A stretch of 64,000 nt of DNA from Rhizobium esperanzae (GCF_014197615.1 NZ_JACIFY010000017.1:1-64000); one strand, 5' to 3'; counted from the stretch's first letter, positions 20,563 to 30,361 are shown. The notes: generated by a model not told the origin, from the letters alone. Numbers and translations: made by a program.

Positions 20563-21816
20563 TCAATGCGCCACCGCCGCCGCCGCGGCCTCGTCGATCA
20601 GCCGGCCGCTGCGGAAACGCTCCAGCGTCAGCCCGGCATTGAACTTGTGCGGCTCGTCGCGGGCAATCAGATGCGCGAAGAGATTGGCCGAACCCGGCGT
20701 TGCCTTGAAGCCGCCGGTGCCCCAGCCGCAATTGACGTAGAGCCCGGGAACCGGCGTCTTCGACTGGATCGCCGAACGGTCCGGCGTATTGTCGACGATG
20801 CCGCCCCATTGCCGCATCATCTTGACGCGCCGGAACATCGGGAAGAGTTCGCAGATGGCGTCGAGCGTGTGCGTGATGATCTGCAGCCCGCCGGTCTGGG
20901 AGTAGGAATTATACTGGTCGGTGCCGGCGCCGATGACGAGCTCTCCCTTGTCGGACTGGGAGATATAGGCATGCACCGTGTTCGACATGACGACGCATGG
21001 AAAGATCGGCTTCAGCGGCTCGGAGACCAGCGCCTGCAGCGGGCTCGATTGCAGCGGCACGCGCACGTCGGCCATCTTCATGATGGTCGTCGTATGGCCC
21101 GCCGCCGACACGGCGACCTTTTTGGCGCCGATGAAACCACGCGAGGTCTCGACCCCGGTTACCCGTCCATCCGGACCGCGGCGGATGCCGGTCACTTCGC
21201 AATTCTGGATGATGTGGACGCCACGGTCCGAGGCTGCACGCGCATAACCCCAGGCAACCGCGTCATGGCGCGCCGTGCCGCCGCGGCGCTGCAATGCTGC
21301 ACCGTTGATCGGGTAGCGGGCGCTGGCCGAGATGTCGAGCGGCGGGCAATAGGCCTTCGCCTGCTCCGGCGTCAGCCATTCATTGTCGATGCCGTAGAGC
21401 CGGTTGGCGTGGATGTGCCGCTTGAAGGACTGCTGGTCGTGGATGTTGTGCGAGAGCATCATCACGCCGCGCGGCGAATACATCACATTGTAGTTGAGCT
21501 CCTGAGAAAGCCCCTCCCAGAGCTTCATCGAATGCTCGTAGATGTGCATGCTCTCTTCGTAGAGATAATTCGAACGAATGATGGTGGTGTTGCGGCCGGT
21601 ATTGCCGCCGCCCAGCCAGCCTTTCTCGATCACCGCCACATTGGTGATGCCATGCTCCTTGGCGAGATAATAGGCAGCACCCAGCCCGTGGCCGCCGCCA
21701 CCGATGATGACCACATCATATTCGGCGCGCGGTTCCGGCGAAGTCCACTGCTTCTCCCAGCCCCTATGGCCCCGAAGGGCCTCCCTCGCCACGGCAAAAA
21801 CCGAATATTTCCGCAT
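20563..21816 (-). CDS. soxB: Sarcosine oxidase beta subunit
   Basis: 417 residues from the ATG at 21816, preceded by GGAGAAGAAGG; a longer frame to 21936 adds 40 basic residues not found in the family. The DAO-type FAD domain starts with YDVVIIGGGGHGLGAAYYLA and ends with the second FAD motif LYVNCGWGTGGFKATPGS. The beta subunit holds the active site where sarcosine is oxidised, with FAD and covalent FMN at the alpha-beta interface. It is the first gene of soxBDAG. No glyA, folD or purU, often neighbours, is present. Confidence 0.96.
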   Translation of the reverse strand: MRKYSVFAVAREALRGHRGWEKQWTSPEPRAEYDVVIIGGGGHGLGAAYYLAKEHGITNVAVIEKGWLGGGNTGRNTTIIRSNYLYEESMHIYEHSMKLWEGLSQELNYNVMYSPRGVMMLSHNIHDQQSFKRHIHANRLYGIDNEWLTPEQAKAYCPPLDISASARYPINGAALQRRGGTARHDAVAWGYARAASDRGVHIIQNCEVTGIRRGPDGRVTGVETSRGFIGAKKVAVSAAGHTTTIMKMADVRVPLQSSPLQALVSEPLKPIFPCVVMSNTVHAYISQSDKGELVIGAGTDQYNSYSQTGGLQIITHTLDAICELFPMFRRVKMMRQWGGIVDNTPDRSAIQSKTPVPGLYVNCGWGTGGFKATPGSANLFAHLIARDEPHKFNAGLTLERFRSGRLIDEAAAAAVAH

Positions 21817-22044
21817 CCGCCTTCTTCTCCTTCGGGAAAGGGCTGTTCTCCGTGCCCATACAAATCGCAAATCCAATTGCGGCACAACGGCTCTTTTGCG
21901 ACAGCCGAGCGCTTTGCTTTTGACACTAAGCGACATGACGCCGAAAAAACGGCCTTTCCGCCGGCAGGCCTTAATCCAAGAGGGCGAGCAGACAAGCAGT
22001 TACTAAAATGTTAATTCTCGCGGCATTGCCGGGGTTCGTGTATC

Positions 22045-23061
22045 ATGTGGGGTCGGCGTTCATTACTGCAGGCGCTCGCCATTGCGTTTTGCATCGCCGG
22101 GCCGGCGTCCGCCGCCGAGCCGGTCGGCCAGGCTGTCGTTATCAAGACAGAAGTGAGCGGACAAGACGGCCCAATCGAAGTCAACACCAGCGTGCACCGC
22201 GACGAGCGCATCCGGACATCGCAATCCGGGCTCGGCCAGTTCCTGTTCCGCGACGGCACCAAACTCGCGGTCGGCTGGGGCTCCTCGGTCGTCATCGACA
22301 AATATGTCTTCGATGATTCACAGTCGGTCAAGAAACTCACCATCAGAGCGGCGAAGGGAACTTTCCGCTGGGTGAGCGGCAATTCCAACTCCTCGGCCTA
22401 CCAGATCCTGACGCCCGCCGGCACGATCGGCGTGCGCGGCACCGCTTTCGATTTCTATGTCGGCCCGGATGGCACGACCGCCGTTGTCCTGTTGAACGGC
22501 GCGGCCCGCTTTTGCGGTCCGGGCGGTTGCCGTCAGTTGCAGCAGCGCTGCGATTGCGTGGTGGCCAAGCCGAACGGCAATATGTCGGCAGCACGCCCGG
22601 TCGATCCCAGCGTTCTCGATACGCTCGGAAATCCCCGCGCCCTCCCCTTCCTCTCCGGCAACCAACGACTTGCAGGCGGCATCGGCATGCTCGGCGGCTG
22701 TAATATGGCGTCAGCCGCGCCGGAGAGAAAAGACAGACAGCGGCCTCCGCCGGCATTAGCACCTGCCCCGCAAAGACAGGATCCGCCACAGAGACAGGTC
22801 GAGCCGCAAAAGGAGCGACCGAACAAGCCCGACAAGCCGCATTATGACAGGCCACACAATGACAGGCCGCATCATGACAAACCGGATAGGCCTGACAAGC
22901 ACGAGGGCCATGGCCGGCATGACGATGACGGCAAGCCGGGGAATCACGGCGAGGATCAACGTGACCACGACCGCGACCATCATGGACATCGCGATCGCGA
23001 TCATGATCGTGACAATGATCGCACCCACGACAGAGGCCGGAATTTCAATCGCGGTCGTTGA
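22045..23061 (+). CDS. Secreted FecR-domain protein with His/Asp/Arg-rich tail
   Basis: 338 residues. A signal peptide (about 1-24, ending GPASAAEP) is followed by a FecR domain at about 40-150 (LSV-type pattern LGQFLFRDGTKLAVGWGSSVVIDKY, LTPAGTIGVRGTAFDFYVG). Cysteine-containing CGPGGC and CDC motifs follow. From about 225 the sequence becomes low-complexity: a Pro/Gln linker, then repeated P-N/H-D-K-P and finally near-perfect H/D/R alternation (HDRDHHGHRDRDHDRD). FecR domains in signal-peptide proteins often bind ligands or carbohydrate rather than regulate a sigma factor, and no fecI or TonB gene is nearby. The tail could bind divalent metal. The start has only a weak ribosome site. Confidence 0.75.
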   Translation: MWGRRSLLQALAIAFCIAGPASAAEPVGQAVVIKTEVSGQDGPIEVNTSVHRDERIRTSQSGLGQFLFRDGTKLAVGWGSSVVIDKYVFDDSQSVKKLTIRAAKGTFRWVSGNSNSSAYQILTPAGTIGVRGTAFDFYVGPDGTTAVVLLNGAARFCGPGGCRQLQQRCDCVVAKPNGNMSAARPVDPSVLDTLGNPRALPFLSGNQRLAGGIGMLGGCNMASAAPERKDRQRPPPALAPAPQRQDPPQRQVEPQKERPNKPDKPHYDRPHNDRPHHDKPDRPDKHEGHGRHDDDGKPGNHGEDQRDHDRDHHGHRDRDHDRDNDRTHDRGRNFNRGR

Positions 23062-23067
23062 AACCCG

Positions 23068-25239
23068 TCAGTCTGCGGCGCTCTTTTCGACCCTTTCGGG
23101 CACGTCGCGGAAATGATCGGTCCGGCCGGATATGCGTTGGTAAAATTCCGCCAGGCCGTCGATGACCCCCGCCGCCCTGAGCTTTGCCGTGCCGATCAGC
23201 TTGCGGGTGTTCTTCGAATGCGTAAGCAGGGCCTGCATCAACTGCTGATGGACGACGACAAGGGCTGAAAATTCAGCGGATGCTGCAACGCGTTCGTCGC
23301 CGACGACGGCGAGGATCTGTGTTCGGCTGCTCTTGCCCTTGAGCGGGATGGCGCCAGCCTCGATCAGCGCCATTCCCTGCAGCGACCTTGCCGTGCTGTC
23401 GGATATCAGAATATCGAAGCCGACCTCCTTGCAGCATGATTCCAGCCGCGCCGCGACGTTGACGGCATCGCCGACCGCCGAATAGTTGAAGCGCGTCTTG
23501 GCACCCATATTGCCGACGCAGGCAAGACCTGTATGGATACCGATGCCGATCCCGACCTTTTGCCCGGGTCCGAAGCCGAAAGCGTCGCCTGCGTTCAGTT
23601 CGACGAGCGTCTCGCGCATGGCCAGCGCGGCGCGTACCGCCTTGGTTTCATGATCGGCCACGTCGACCGGCGCATTCCAGAACGCCATGATCGAATCGCC
23701 GATGAACTTGTCGAGCGTGCCTTCATTGGCCACCACATGGCGGCTCAGCGCATCGAGCAGCGTGTTGAGGAACGCAACGACATCCGTCGGCGCCAGCCGC
23801 TCGCTGATCTCGGTGAAGCTTCGGACATCGACGAACATCACCGTCAGTTCACGGTCGTCGCCGCCGAGGCGCAATGCATCGCGGGTATGCTCGATGCGAT
23901 GGAGCAGCGACGGCGAGAGATAATGGCCGAAGGCTCGCCGCACCTCCCGCCGTTCTCGGTCGATCACCAGGATTTTGAACGAGGTCGCGGCGAAATGGAT
24001 GATCGATCCGCTGATGATCGGCGCCAGCGGATCGAGAAGAAGCCCGGCGTAGAGAAACGACAGCCAGGACGCCACCAGCGCCATTGCCGTGATCAGCAGC
24101 CCGCAGACCAGCGCGACGGCCGGGCTGACGAAGGTCGTCACCACGACGAGCAGACATCCGAAGATGGCGATCATCATGATCTCCATCCCATCCGCCCAGT
24201 CGGGCCGCGACAGGAAACGACCGGAGAGGATCTGCTCCACGGTCTGCGCATGCAGCGAAACGCCGGGAACGTTCTCGCCGAGCGCCGTGACGCGAATGTC
24301 CTGCAGGCCGGATGCCGATGTGCCGATGAAGACGATGCTGCCCTCGATGGCGGCCGCGACCTCAGGAGAGGGGCCGTCGGCGGCAAGCACCTGCTGGGCG
24401 GATATATACCGCTCGGCCCGGTCGGGGGTAACATAGAGCCAGAGTTCGCCGGCCGCCGTCAACGGCACGACGTACTCCCCGATCTTCACCGATGTCATGA
24501 TGCCGGCGCGACCGCGTGCTCCGGAGACCACGTAGGTCGACGCTCCCTGCGCGACGCGCAGCGCCTCGATCGCGAGGTTCGGATAGAGCTGCTCGCCATC
24601 CGTCAGGAACAAGGGGACGGTGCGCACCACCGATGAGGAACTGCCAGGATTGAGGCTGATATGGCCAAGGCCCGCCGCATTGGCCTCCAATTGCGGCCTG
24701 AGCGGCGTCGAGGCGCCGAGATAGGGCGGAGCCGAGACGGGGCTTTCGTCCTTGATGGCGAAGCTCGCTTTCACGGGTGGACGGTAATTGCCCTCGTTGG
24801 AAAGGCCAAAGCCGAGCACGACAGGCTTTTCGGCAATCGAGCGGGCGAATGTCTCGTCATTGTCGGGCAGTTTCTCGGCGAGCGAAGGATCGACGCCGGC
24901 GACTTCGCGCACGACGTTGCGCGGCGACAACCGGTCCGGCTCGGAGAAAAGAATGTCGAAGGCTATGGCCGAGGCGCCCATTTGCGAAAGCCGGTCCACC
25001 AGGAGAGCCAGCCGGTCCCGCGGCCAGGGCCATTGGCCGAATTCGCGCAACGAGGCTTCGTCGATGTCGATCACGTAGACGGGCATGGGCTCGAAGGTGC
25101 GGGGAAGCAGCCGCTGATATTCATCGAATGTCACGCCGCGGATCAGCTTGAAAAGCCCGGGATCGCCTGCCCGCAGGATCGTGAGCAGAGCCACGATCGC
25201 CAGGCCGATAACGACACCGATTTGCTGCACGCGCGTCAT
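23068..25239 (-). CDS. CHASE2-domain class III adenylate/guanylate cyclase
   Basis: 723 residues. A membrane anchor (residues about 7-24) leads into a periplasmic CHASE2 sensor (about 30-340; PVYVIDIDEASLREFGQWPWPR is typical). A block of two or three membrane segments follows at about 345-420, then a class III cyclase catalytic domain at about 460-650. Both metal aspartates are visible (VMFVDVRSFTEI and FIGDSIMAFW), as is the transition-state region FNYSAVGDAVNVAARLE. It likely makes cAMP from ATP in response to an extracytoplasmic signal. It is divergent from a second cyclase 256 bp away. The gene ends seven bases from the convergent FecR gene. Confidence 0.9.
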   Translation of the reverse strand: MTRVQQIGVVIGLAIVALLTILRAGDPGLFKLIRGVTFDEYQRLLPRTFEPMPVYVIDIDEASLREFGQWPWPRDRLALLVDRLSQMGASAIAFDILFSEPDRLSPRNVVREVAGVDPSLAEKLPDNDETFARSIAEKPVVLGFGLSNEGNYRPPVKASFAIKDESPVSAPPYLGASTPLRPQLEANAAGLGHISLNPGSSSSVVRTVPLFLTDGEQLYPNLAIEALRVAQGASTYVVSGARGRAGIMTSVKIGEYVVPLTAAGELWLYVTPDRAERYISAQQVLAADGPSPEVAAAIEGSIVFIGTSASGLQDIRVTALGENVPGVSLHAQTVEQILSGRFLSRPDWADGMEIMMIAIFGCLLVVVTTFVSPAVALVCGLLITAMALVASWLSFLYAGLLLDPLAPIISGSIIHFAATSFKILVIDRERREVRRAFGHYLSPSLLHRIEHTRDALRLGGDDRELTVMFVDVRSFTEISERLAPTDVVAFLNTLLDALSRHVVANEGTLDKFIGDSIMAFWNAPVDVADHETKAVRAALAMRETLVELNAGDAFGFGPGQKVGIGIGIHTGLACVGNMGAKTRFNYSAVGDAVNVAARLESCCKEVGFDILISDSTARSLQGMALIEAGAIPLKGKSSRTQILAVVGDERVAASAEFSALVVVHQQLMQALLTHSKNTRKLIGTAKLRAAGVIDGLAEFYQRISGRTDHFRDVPERVEKSAAD

Positions 25240-25495
25240 GATCTCACCGGTGTCCCCTGCCGGCAGACAGGCTACGCCGCTTTCGCGCCAAACACCATTC
25301 GCCCATCAGTCCAGGCCTCTCTTTTCGGCTTCTCCCGTTCCGCCTTCCGCCAGGCGCCCCCGGCAGCGGTTTCGGTGCAGCCACGCCTCCCGTTCTGGCC
25401 GGATGGCAAGGCTTCGATCTTGCAGGGCAGGCGGCGAAATGTTCTTGTAGCGATCGAAAATCGAATGCCTTTCCAGAGAAGAATGAGGGTCGCTC

Positions 25496-27085
25496 GTGAT
25501 TTCCGAAACCGCCGCGCGTCGGAGCGGCTACTGGCTGATTGTCGTGGTGCTGGCAATGCTCGCGGGGCTGCCGCTTGCCGTCTGGCTCGATATCAGCGAT
25601 CTCTCGGGCAACACCCTGCAGCATCAGGCCCGCGACATGAGCTCGCTGATCTCAAGCATCCGCTCCTATTATTCCGCCAATGTCGTGGGCCGCGTTCTGG
25701 CAGCCCATGCCAGCGGCGCGACCGAAGGCACAGTCGTCTCTCACAACTACAACAATATACCGGGCGCCATCCCGCTGCCGGCAACACTTTCCCTGGAGCT
25801 CGGCGACGTCATCAAGGAGCAGCAGGCCAATATCACCTACCGTTTCGTCTCCGACCTGCCGTTCAAGAGCCGCGCATCCCACGACCTCGACCCATTCGAG
25901 ACGAAAGCGCTTGCCGCCTTGCGCGCCGATCCGCAGCAGACGCCGACCGACCTCACCCGTGTCGGATTGACCGATACTTTGCGCTTCATCACCCCCGTGG
26001 TCATGGGCCAAGCCTGCGTTGCCTGCCACAACAGCCATCCCGAAAGCCCGAAGACCGATTGGAAGGTGGGCGATGTGCGCGGCATTCAGGAGGTCATCAT
26101 CCGGCAGCCCTATGCCGGCAACGTCTTCGCCTTCAAATACCTGCTCTGCTATTTTCTGTTCGTCGCCGTTATCGGCATCAGCTTCATTCTGCTCCAGCGC
26201 CAGCAGGCGCGCGCCATCCACAGCGCCAACCACGAGCTGGAAACCGCGAACGAATTCCTCGCCAGCGTTTCCCTGAAGATTTCGCGTTATCTTTCGCCGC
26301 AGATTTACAAAAGCATCTTCTCCGGGCAGAAGGACGTCGTCGTCCATACCGAGCGCAAGCGCCTGACGATCTTCTTCTCCGACATCAAGGATTTCACCGC
26401 GACGACCGAGCGCCTGCAGCCGGAAGCCCTGACGGAGATGCTCAACGAATATCTGACGGAGATGTCGAACATCGCTCTGGACCATGGCGGCACGGTGGAC
26501 AAGTTCATCGGCGACGCGATGCTGGTCTTTTTCGGCGACCCGGAAACCAGGGGTCCGGAGGAGGACGCGAAAGCCTGCCTGCGCATGGCGGTCGACATGC
26601 AGCGCCGTCTCGGCGAACTCAAGGACAGATGGCGCAGAAACGGCACCGAAGAGCCGTTCGTCGTCCGCATGGGCATCAACAGCGGCTACTGCAACGTCGG
26701 CAATTTCGGCAGCAGTGACCGCATGGACTATACGATCATCGGAGCCGAGGCCAACCTCGCAGCCCGGCTGCAATCGATCGCCCAGGGCGGTGAAATCGTC
26801 ATCAGCTACGAAACCTACGCGCTGGTGAATGAAATCGTCGATGCCCATTCCCTGCCGCCGATCACGATGAAGGGCATACAGCGCGAGATCGTGCCCTATG
26901 CGGTGGATGGGCTGACGCTCGGTGCGGATCACAAGAGCCGCGTCCTCAGCGAGCACCTCGCGGGTCTCGACCTGCATCTGGACATGAGCCGGCTGGAGCC
27001 TGCCGATCGCCTCCGGGTCAGGAGCGCCCTCAAGCAGGCGATCGCCGCGCTGGACGAAGCCGCGCCCGAGGTCGCCGGATCGTGA
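25496..27085 (+). CDS. Class III cyclase with periplasmic c-type haem (Tll0287/DUF3365-like) sensor
   Basis: 529 residues with a GTG start behind GAGGG. Membrane segments at about 12-31 and 214-234 flank a periplasmic domain of about 180 residues that contains a canonical covalent haem motif, C174-VA-C177-H178, followed by NSHPESPKTDWKVGDVRG as in DUF3365/Tll0287-like haem sensors. A coiled linker leads to a cyclase domain from about 288. Metal aspartates are in IFFSDIKDFT and FIGDAMLVFFGD, and YTIIGAEANLAARLQ keeps the catalytic Asn and Arg. The expected role is cAMP production set by redox state or a gas bound to the haem; the specific signal is inference. Confidence 0.88.
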   Translation: MISETAARRSGYWLIVVVLAMLAGLPLAVWLDISDLSGNTLQHQARDMSSLISSIRSYYSANVVGRVLAAHASGATEGTVVSHNYNNIPGAIPLPATLSLELGDVIKEQQANITYRFVSDLPFKSRASHDLDPFETKALAALRADPQQTPTDLTRVGLTDTLRFITPVVMGQACVACHNSHPESPKTDWKVGDVRGIQEVIIRQPYAGNVFAFKYLLCYFLFVAVIGISFILLQRQQARAIHSANHELETANEFLASVSLKISRYLSPQIYKSIFSGQKDVVVHTERKRLTIFFSDIKDFTATTERLQPEALTEMLNEYLTEMSNIALDHGGTVDKFIGDAMLVFFGDPETRGPEEDAKACLRMAVDMQRRLGELKDRWRRNGTEEPFVVRMGINSGYCNVGNFGSSDRMDYTIIGAEANLAARLQSIAQGGEIVISYETYALVNEIVDAHSLPPITMKGIQREIVPYAVDGLTLGADHKSRVLSEHLAGLDLHLDMSRLEPADRLRVRSALKQAIAALDEAAPEVAGS

Positions 27086-27260
27086 CCGGATAGGGCAAGC
27101 GTGACTTTTTCCGCGCGCTTCCCATATCCGTCTGGACTTCCCATACCCGATCTGCTATCTGGCATCACCAATCGCAAGGCTGCGGCCGCGCGAACGTTAT
27201 ATTTTTGCCCCTGGCGCCGCGCCGCCGCAGGCATCAACCAACCGAAGGAACGTGATTCTC

Positions 27261-27476
27261 GTGCAGGTACTTGTCCGCGATAACAATGTCGATCAGGCTC
27301 TCCGCGCTCTCAAGAAGAAGATGCAGCGCGAAGGCATTTTCCGCGAAATGAAGATGCGCGACTATTACGAGAAGCCGTCGCAGAAGCGTGCTCGCGAAAA
27401 GGCTGAAGCTGTTCGCCGCGTTCGCAAGCTGGCCCGCAAGCGCGCCCAGCGCGAAGGTCTGGTCGCAGCACGCTAA
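27261..27476 (+). CDS. rpsU: 30S ribosomal protein S21
   Basis: 71 residues (MQVLVRDNNVDQALRALKKK onward), the length and sequence of rhizobial S21, a small basic protein of the 30S platform that aids initiation. The start is taken as GTG 27261 because AAGGAA lies about ten bases upstream. The in-frame GTG at 27252 is only one or two bases from that site and would add MIL. The C-terminus is Arg/Lys-rich. It stands alone and ends in a good terminator. Confidence 0.95.
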   Translation: MQVLVRDNNVDQALRALKKKMQREGIFREMKMRDYYEKPSQKRAREKAEAVRRVRKLARKRAQREGLVAAR

Positions 27477-27515
27477 GCGTTGCTGTCGTTTTTTTGACGT
27501 TTTCAGATGCATTGT

Positions 27516-27548
27516 GGCGGGGGCGATAGGTTCGCCGCCGCCTTTTTA
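27516..27548 (+). terminator. Rho-independent terminator after rpsU
   Basis: GGCGG/CCGCC and GGCGA/TCGCC arms with one mismatch around a short loop (27516-27542), followed by five T residues. It closes the single-gene rpsU unit. Confidence 0.8.
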
Positions 27549-27609
27549 GTTTGCCGCTGAAATCGCATGTCCGCATACCGGATGTGCCGCATGGGGAAAG
27601 CGAGCCCGA

Positions 27610-28479
27610 ATGGCAGTCATCACCTTCAATCCGTCCCGCCCTTGGCGCTTGCAGAAAACCGCATTCCTGCCCGCTTTGGCGCTAGCGGCAATGTTCGGCC
27701 TTGCAGGCTGTGAGTCGACCCCCACCACCGATGCCGTTATCCGGATCGACAAGGCGCAGGGCTCGGAAGAGAATATCGCGTCGCTGACGGCTGTTATCAA
27801 TGCCAACCCCAGGGACCCCGAGGGCTACAATGTCCGCGGTTCCGCCTATGGCCGCGCCGGCGAATTCCGCAAGGCGCTGAACGATTTCAACACGGCGCTG
27901 CAGATCAATCCGCGCTTCTTCCAGGCTTATGCCAACCGCGCCCTCGTCTACCGCAACATGGGCCAGCAGGCCCAGGCAATCGGCGACTACAATGCCGCCC
28001 TGCAGATCAATCCGAGCTATGACGTCGCTTATATCGGCCGCGGCAATGTCTATCGCATGGCCGGCCAGGACGATCAGGCCTTCAACGACTTCGACAAGGC
28101 GATCCAGCTCGGCACCACCGATGGCCGCGCCTATCACAATCGTGGCCTGATCTATCAGAAGCGCAATCAGCAGGACAAGGCGATCGACGATTTCTCGAAA
28201 GCCATCTCGCTCGCGCCGAATTCCGCCGAGCCCTATAACGGTCGCGGCATCTCCTATATCGCGCTGAATGACGACGACAATGCGTTTGCCGATTTCAACC
28301 ATGCGATCGAGCTCAACGGCAACATCGCCGAATCCTGGGCCAATCAGGCGCTCGTCTACGAACGCCGCGGCGACAAGGCGAAGGCCGCTCGGTCCTATCG
28401 CCACGCGGTCGGCCTCGATCCCAAATACCAGCCGGCTCGCGACGGCCTTGCCCGCGTCGACGGCGCCTCAGCCGGCTAA
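27610..28479 (+). CDS. TPR-repeat lipoprotein (NlpI-like)
   Basis: 289 residues. A hydrophobic leader ends in the lipobox LAGC at about residue 36, so it is probably a lipoprotein anchored after SPII cleavage. From about residue 60 onward six consecutive tetratricopeptide repeats follow at 34-residue spacing (for example NVRGSAYGRAGEFRKALNDF, and four more with the A-x-x-D-F-x-x-A-I pattern). TPR lipoproteins act as scaffolds for envelope complexes such as peptidoglycan enzymes. The partner is unknown. It lies about 130 bases after rpsU, beyond its terminator. Confidence 0.85.
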   Translation: MAVITFNPSRPWRLQKTAFLPALALAAMFGLAGCESTPTTDAVIRIDKAQGSEENIASLTAVINANPRDPEGYNVRGSAYGRAGEFRKALNDFNTALQINPRFFQAYANRALVYRNMGQQAQAIGDYNAALQINPSYDVAYIGRGNVYRMAGQDDQAFNDFDKAIQLGTTDGRAYHNRGLIYQKRNQQDKAIDDFSKAISLAPNSAEPYNGRGISYIALNDDDNAFADFNHAIELNGNIAESWANQALVYERRGDKAKAARSYRHAVGLDPKYQPARDGLARVDGASAG

Positions 28480-28490
28480 GCACTTGGTCG

Positions 28491-28512
28491 GGCGGCCGAA
28501 ATATCGGCCGCC
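28491..28512. terminator. Hairpin downstream of the TPR gene
   Basis: A perfect 9-bp stem (ggcggccga / tcggccgcc) with a 4-nt loop lies 12 bases after the TPR stop. There is no T-run, so it is either a weak terminator or an mRNA-stabilising hairpin. Confidence 0.45.
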
Positions 28513-28708
28513 GCGCAGCTCGTCGTCTTCGATGACATAGCAGGTTGCAACCTGCTCCCGCTCCCCCTAACATGGCGCTGCTTCGATAGCCTGCTATCGG
28601 GCGTTCGAACCACGTTGAGGGCGGCTTGCGAGAGATGCGGATCTTTGCTTTCCTGACCGCTCGCGAAAACCGTTGCCGGCCGCCATCGCATGGAACGTGG
28701 CGCAACAG

Positions 28709-30361
28709 ATGAAGATTGTCGCTCTGTTCTTTCCCAAGGCCTCGATCGGCACCTATCTCGTCGCCATGGCGGTGGCGATCGCCCTGCCGATCTTCGCCTT
28801 TGTGACACTGCTTCTGCTGCAGCTGGAGGACAACCAGCGTTCGACTCTGCGGCGCGAGACGGCCCAGGATGCGCTCGCTCTTTCACGCATCATCGACCGC
28901 CAGCTTCAGGATATGGCAACGACGCTGCGGCTGCTGTCGAGCTCACCGGAGCTTGAAAACGGCAATCTCGCCGCCTTCCATGAGCGCACGGAAACAGCTC
29001 TCAGAGACAATACGCTGTTCGTCATCGCCGTCGACCGCATAGGCCAGCAGTTGCTGAACACGCGCCGAGCCTTCGGCACACCGCTTGGCAAGACGGCGAA
29101 CATGCCCGCCCTTGAAGCAGTCATGGCCTCCGGTCGCATCGAGGCATCGGACGTCTTTCGCGGCCGCACCAGTGGCAACTGGGTCTATAACGTCACCCTG
29201 CCGCGGGCGGGCGATCCCGTCGCAGCCCTCATCATCACCCAGGACGCCAAGGATCTGGCCAAGCTCGTGACGACAGAGGGCCTTGCCCCCGGCTGGTCGG
29301 CCGCCGTCATCGATCAGAGCGGCCACGTCGTTGCCGCCAGCGGCCCGGCCAATCTCGAGCCCGGCACGGCCTTCGATCCGCGCATCCTGCCGGCGTTCAC
29401 GGCGTCCCGCGGCGTCTTCCAGGACGAGACGATCCTGCCCCACATGCTGCTCGGCTATGCCCGGATCCCGGGCTGGTCGTGGAAAACCGTGATCTGGGGA
29501 CCGATCGCCCAGGCATCGATCCTCAGCACCTGGCGTTTCCTCATCATCGGCGGCGTGGCACTTGTGCTCGTCGCCGTGCTGGCCGCCTATGCCGTCGCAC
29601 GGCAGGTGCGCACCACCATTCGCGATATCGCCGAGATGGCGAATCGCATGGGCGAAGGCCATATCGTCTCGCCGGTCGAGACCAGCGTCATTGAAGCGAA
29701 CCAGGTGGCGATCGCCCTGTCGAACGCCTCCTTCGACCGCAGCCAGACCGAGGACCGGCTGCGTTTCGTCATGCATGAGCTCGTCCACCGCACCAAGAAT
29801 CTTCTGACGCTTGCCCAGGCCATGATGCGCCAGCTCGCCAAGCAGGCCGACAGCGTCGAGACTTTCCAGGCCGCCGTCGCCGATCGCCTCGACGGCCTGG
29901 TACGTTCGATCGAGCTTCTGACCAGCGAGCAATGGGGAGGCGTATCGCTGCGGCGGGTGGTGGACATTCATCTGCAGGCCTTTCCCCAATCGCGCGAACA
30001 GATCGACATCACAGGCGACGATTTCGTGCTGAAGCCGGATGCGGTGCAGAATCTCGGCCTCGCCCTGCACGAGCTCGCCACCAATTCGGTGAAATATGGG
30101 GCGCTCTCCGTACCGCAGGGCCGTGTCCGCTTCGAATGGCGCGACGTGAGGGAGGAAGACAGGCCTGAGGCCTTGCTCCGCTTCACCTGGGAAGAGCGCG
30201 GCGGCCCGCCGGTCGTTGAGCCGTCGCGCTCGGGCTTCGGCTCGACCGTCATCAAGGCTCATGCCGCCTCGGCTTTCCGCGGTACGGTGCAGGTCGACTT
30301 CCTGCCCGAAGGCCTGCGCTGGGTGCTGACGGCGCAGCGCACCATGCTGGAACGGGAATAA
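28709..30361 (+). CDS. Membrane HWE-family sensor histidine kinase
   Basis: About 550 residues from the ATG at 28709; a TTG at 28673 is an alternative and no ribosome site is decisive. A membrane segment at about 13-37 and another at about 276-300 enclose a dCache/CHASE-like periplasmic sensor (about 40-270). A HAMP-like linker follows. The catalytic part is HWE-type: phospho-acceptor region FVMHELVHRTKNLLTLAQAM, N-box ALHELATNSVKYGALS, and the diagnostic FTWEERGGP. HWE/HisKA2 kinases are common in Rhizobiales and feed general stress or motility circuits. No response regulator is adjacent, so it is an orphan kinase. Confidence 0.9.
   Translation: MKIVALFFPKASIGTYLVAMAVAIALPIFAFVTLLLLQLEDNQRSTLRRETAQDALALSRIIDRQLQDMATTLRLLSSSPELENGNLAAFHERTETALRDNTLFVIAVDRIGQQLLNTRRAFGTPLGKTANMPALEAVMASGRIEASDVFRGRTSGNWVYNVTLPRAGDPVAALIITQDAKDLAKLVTTEGLAPGWSAAVIDQSGHVVAASGPANLEPGTAFDPRILPAFTASRGVFQDETILPHMLLGYARIPGWSWKTVIWGPIAQASILSTWRFLIIGGVALVLVAVLAAYAVARQVRTTIRDIAEMANRMGEGHIVSPVETSVIEANQVAIALSNASFDRSQTEDRLRFVMHELVHRTKNLLTLAQAMMRQLAKQADSVETFQAAVADRLDGLVRSIELLTSEQWGGVSLRRVVDIHLQAFPQSREQIDITGDDFVLKPDAVQNLGLALHELATNSVKYGALSVPQGRVRFEWRDVREEDRPEALLRFTWEERGGPPVVEPSRSGFGSTVIKAHAASAFRGTVQVDFLPEGLRWVLTAQRTMLERE

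Noticed and set aside
28560..28640. tRNA-like string (cgttcgaacc) in the TPR-kinase gap
   Set aside because: No acceptor stem, D-arm or anticodon arm could be built around it.
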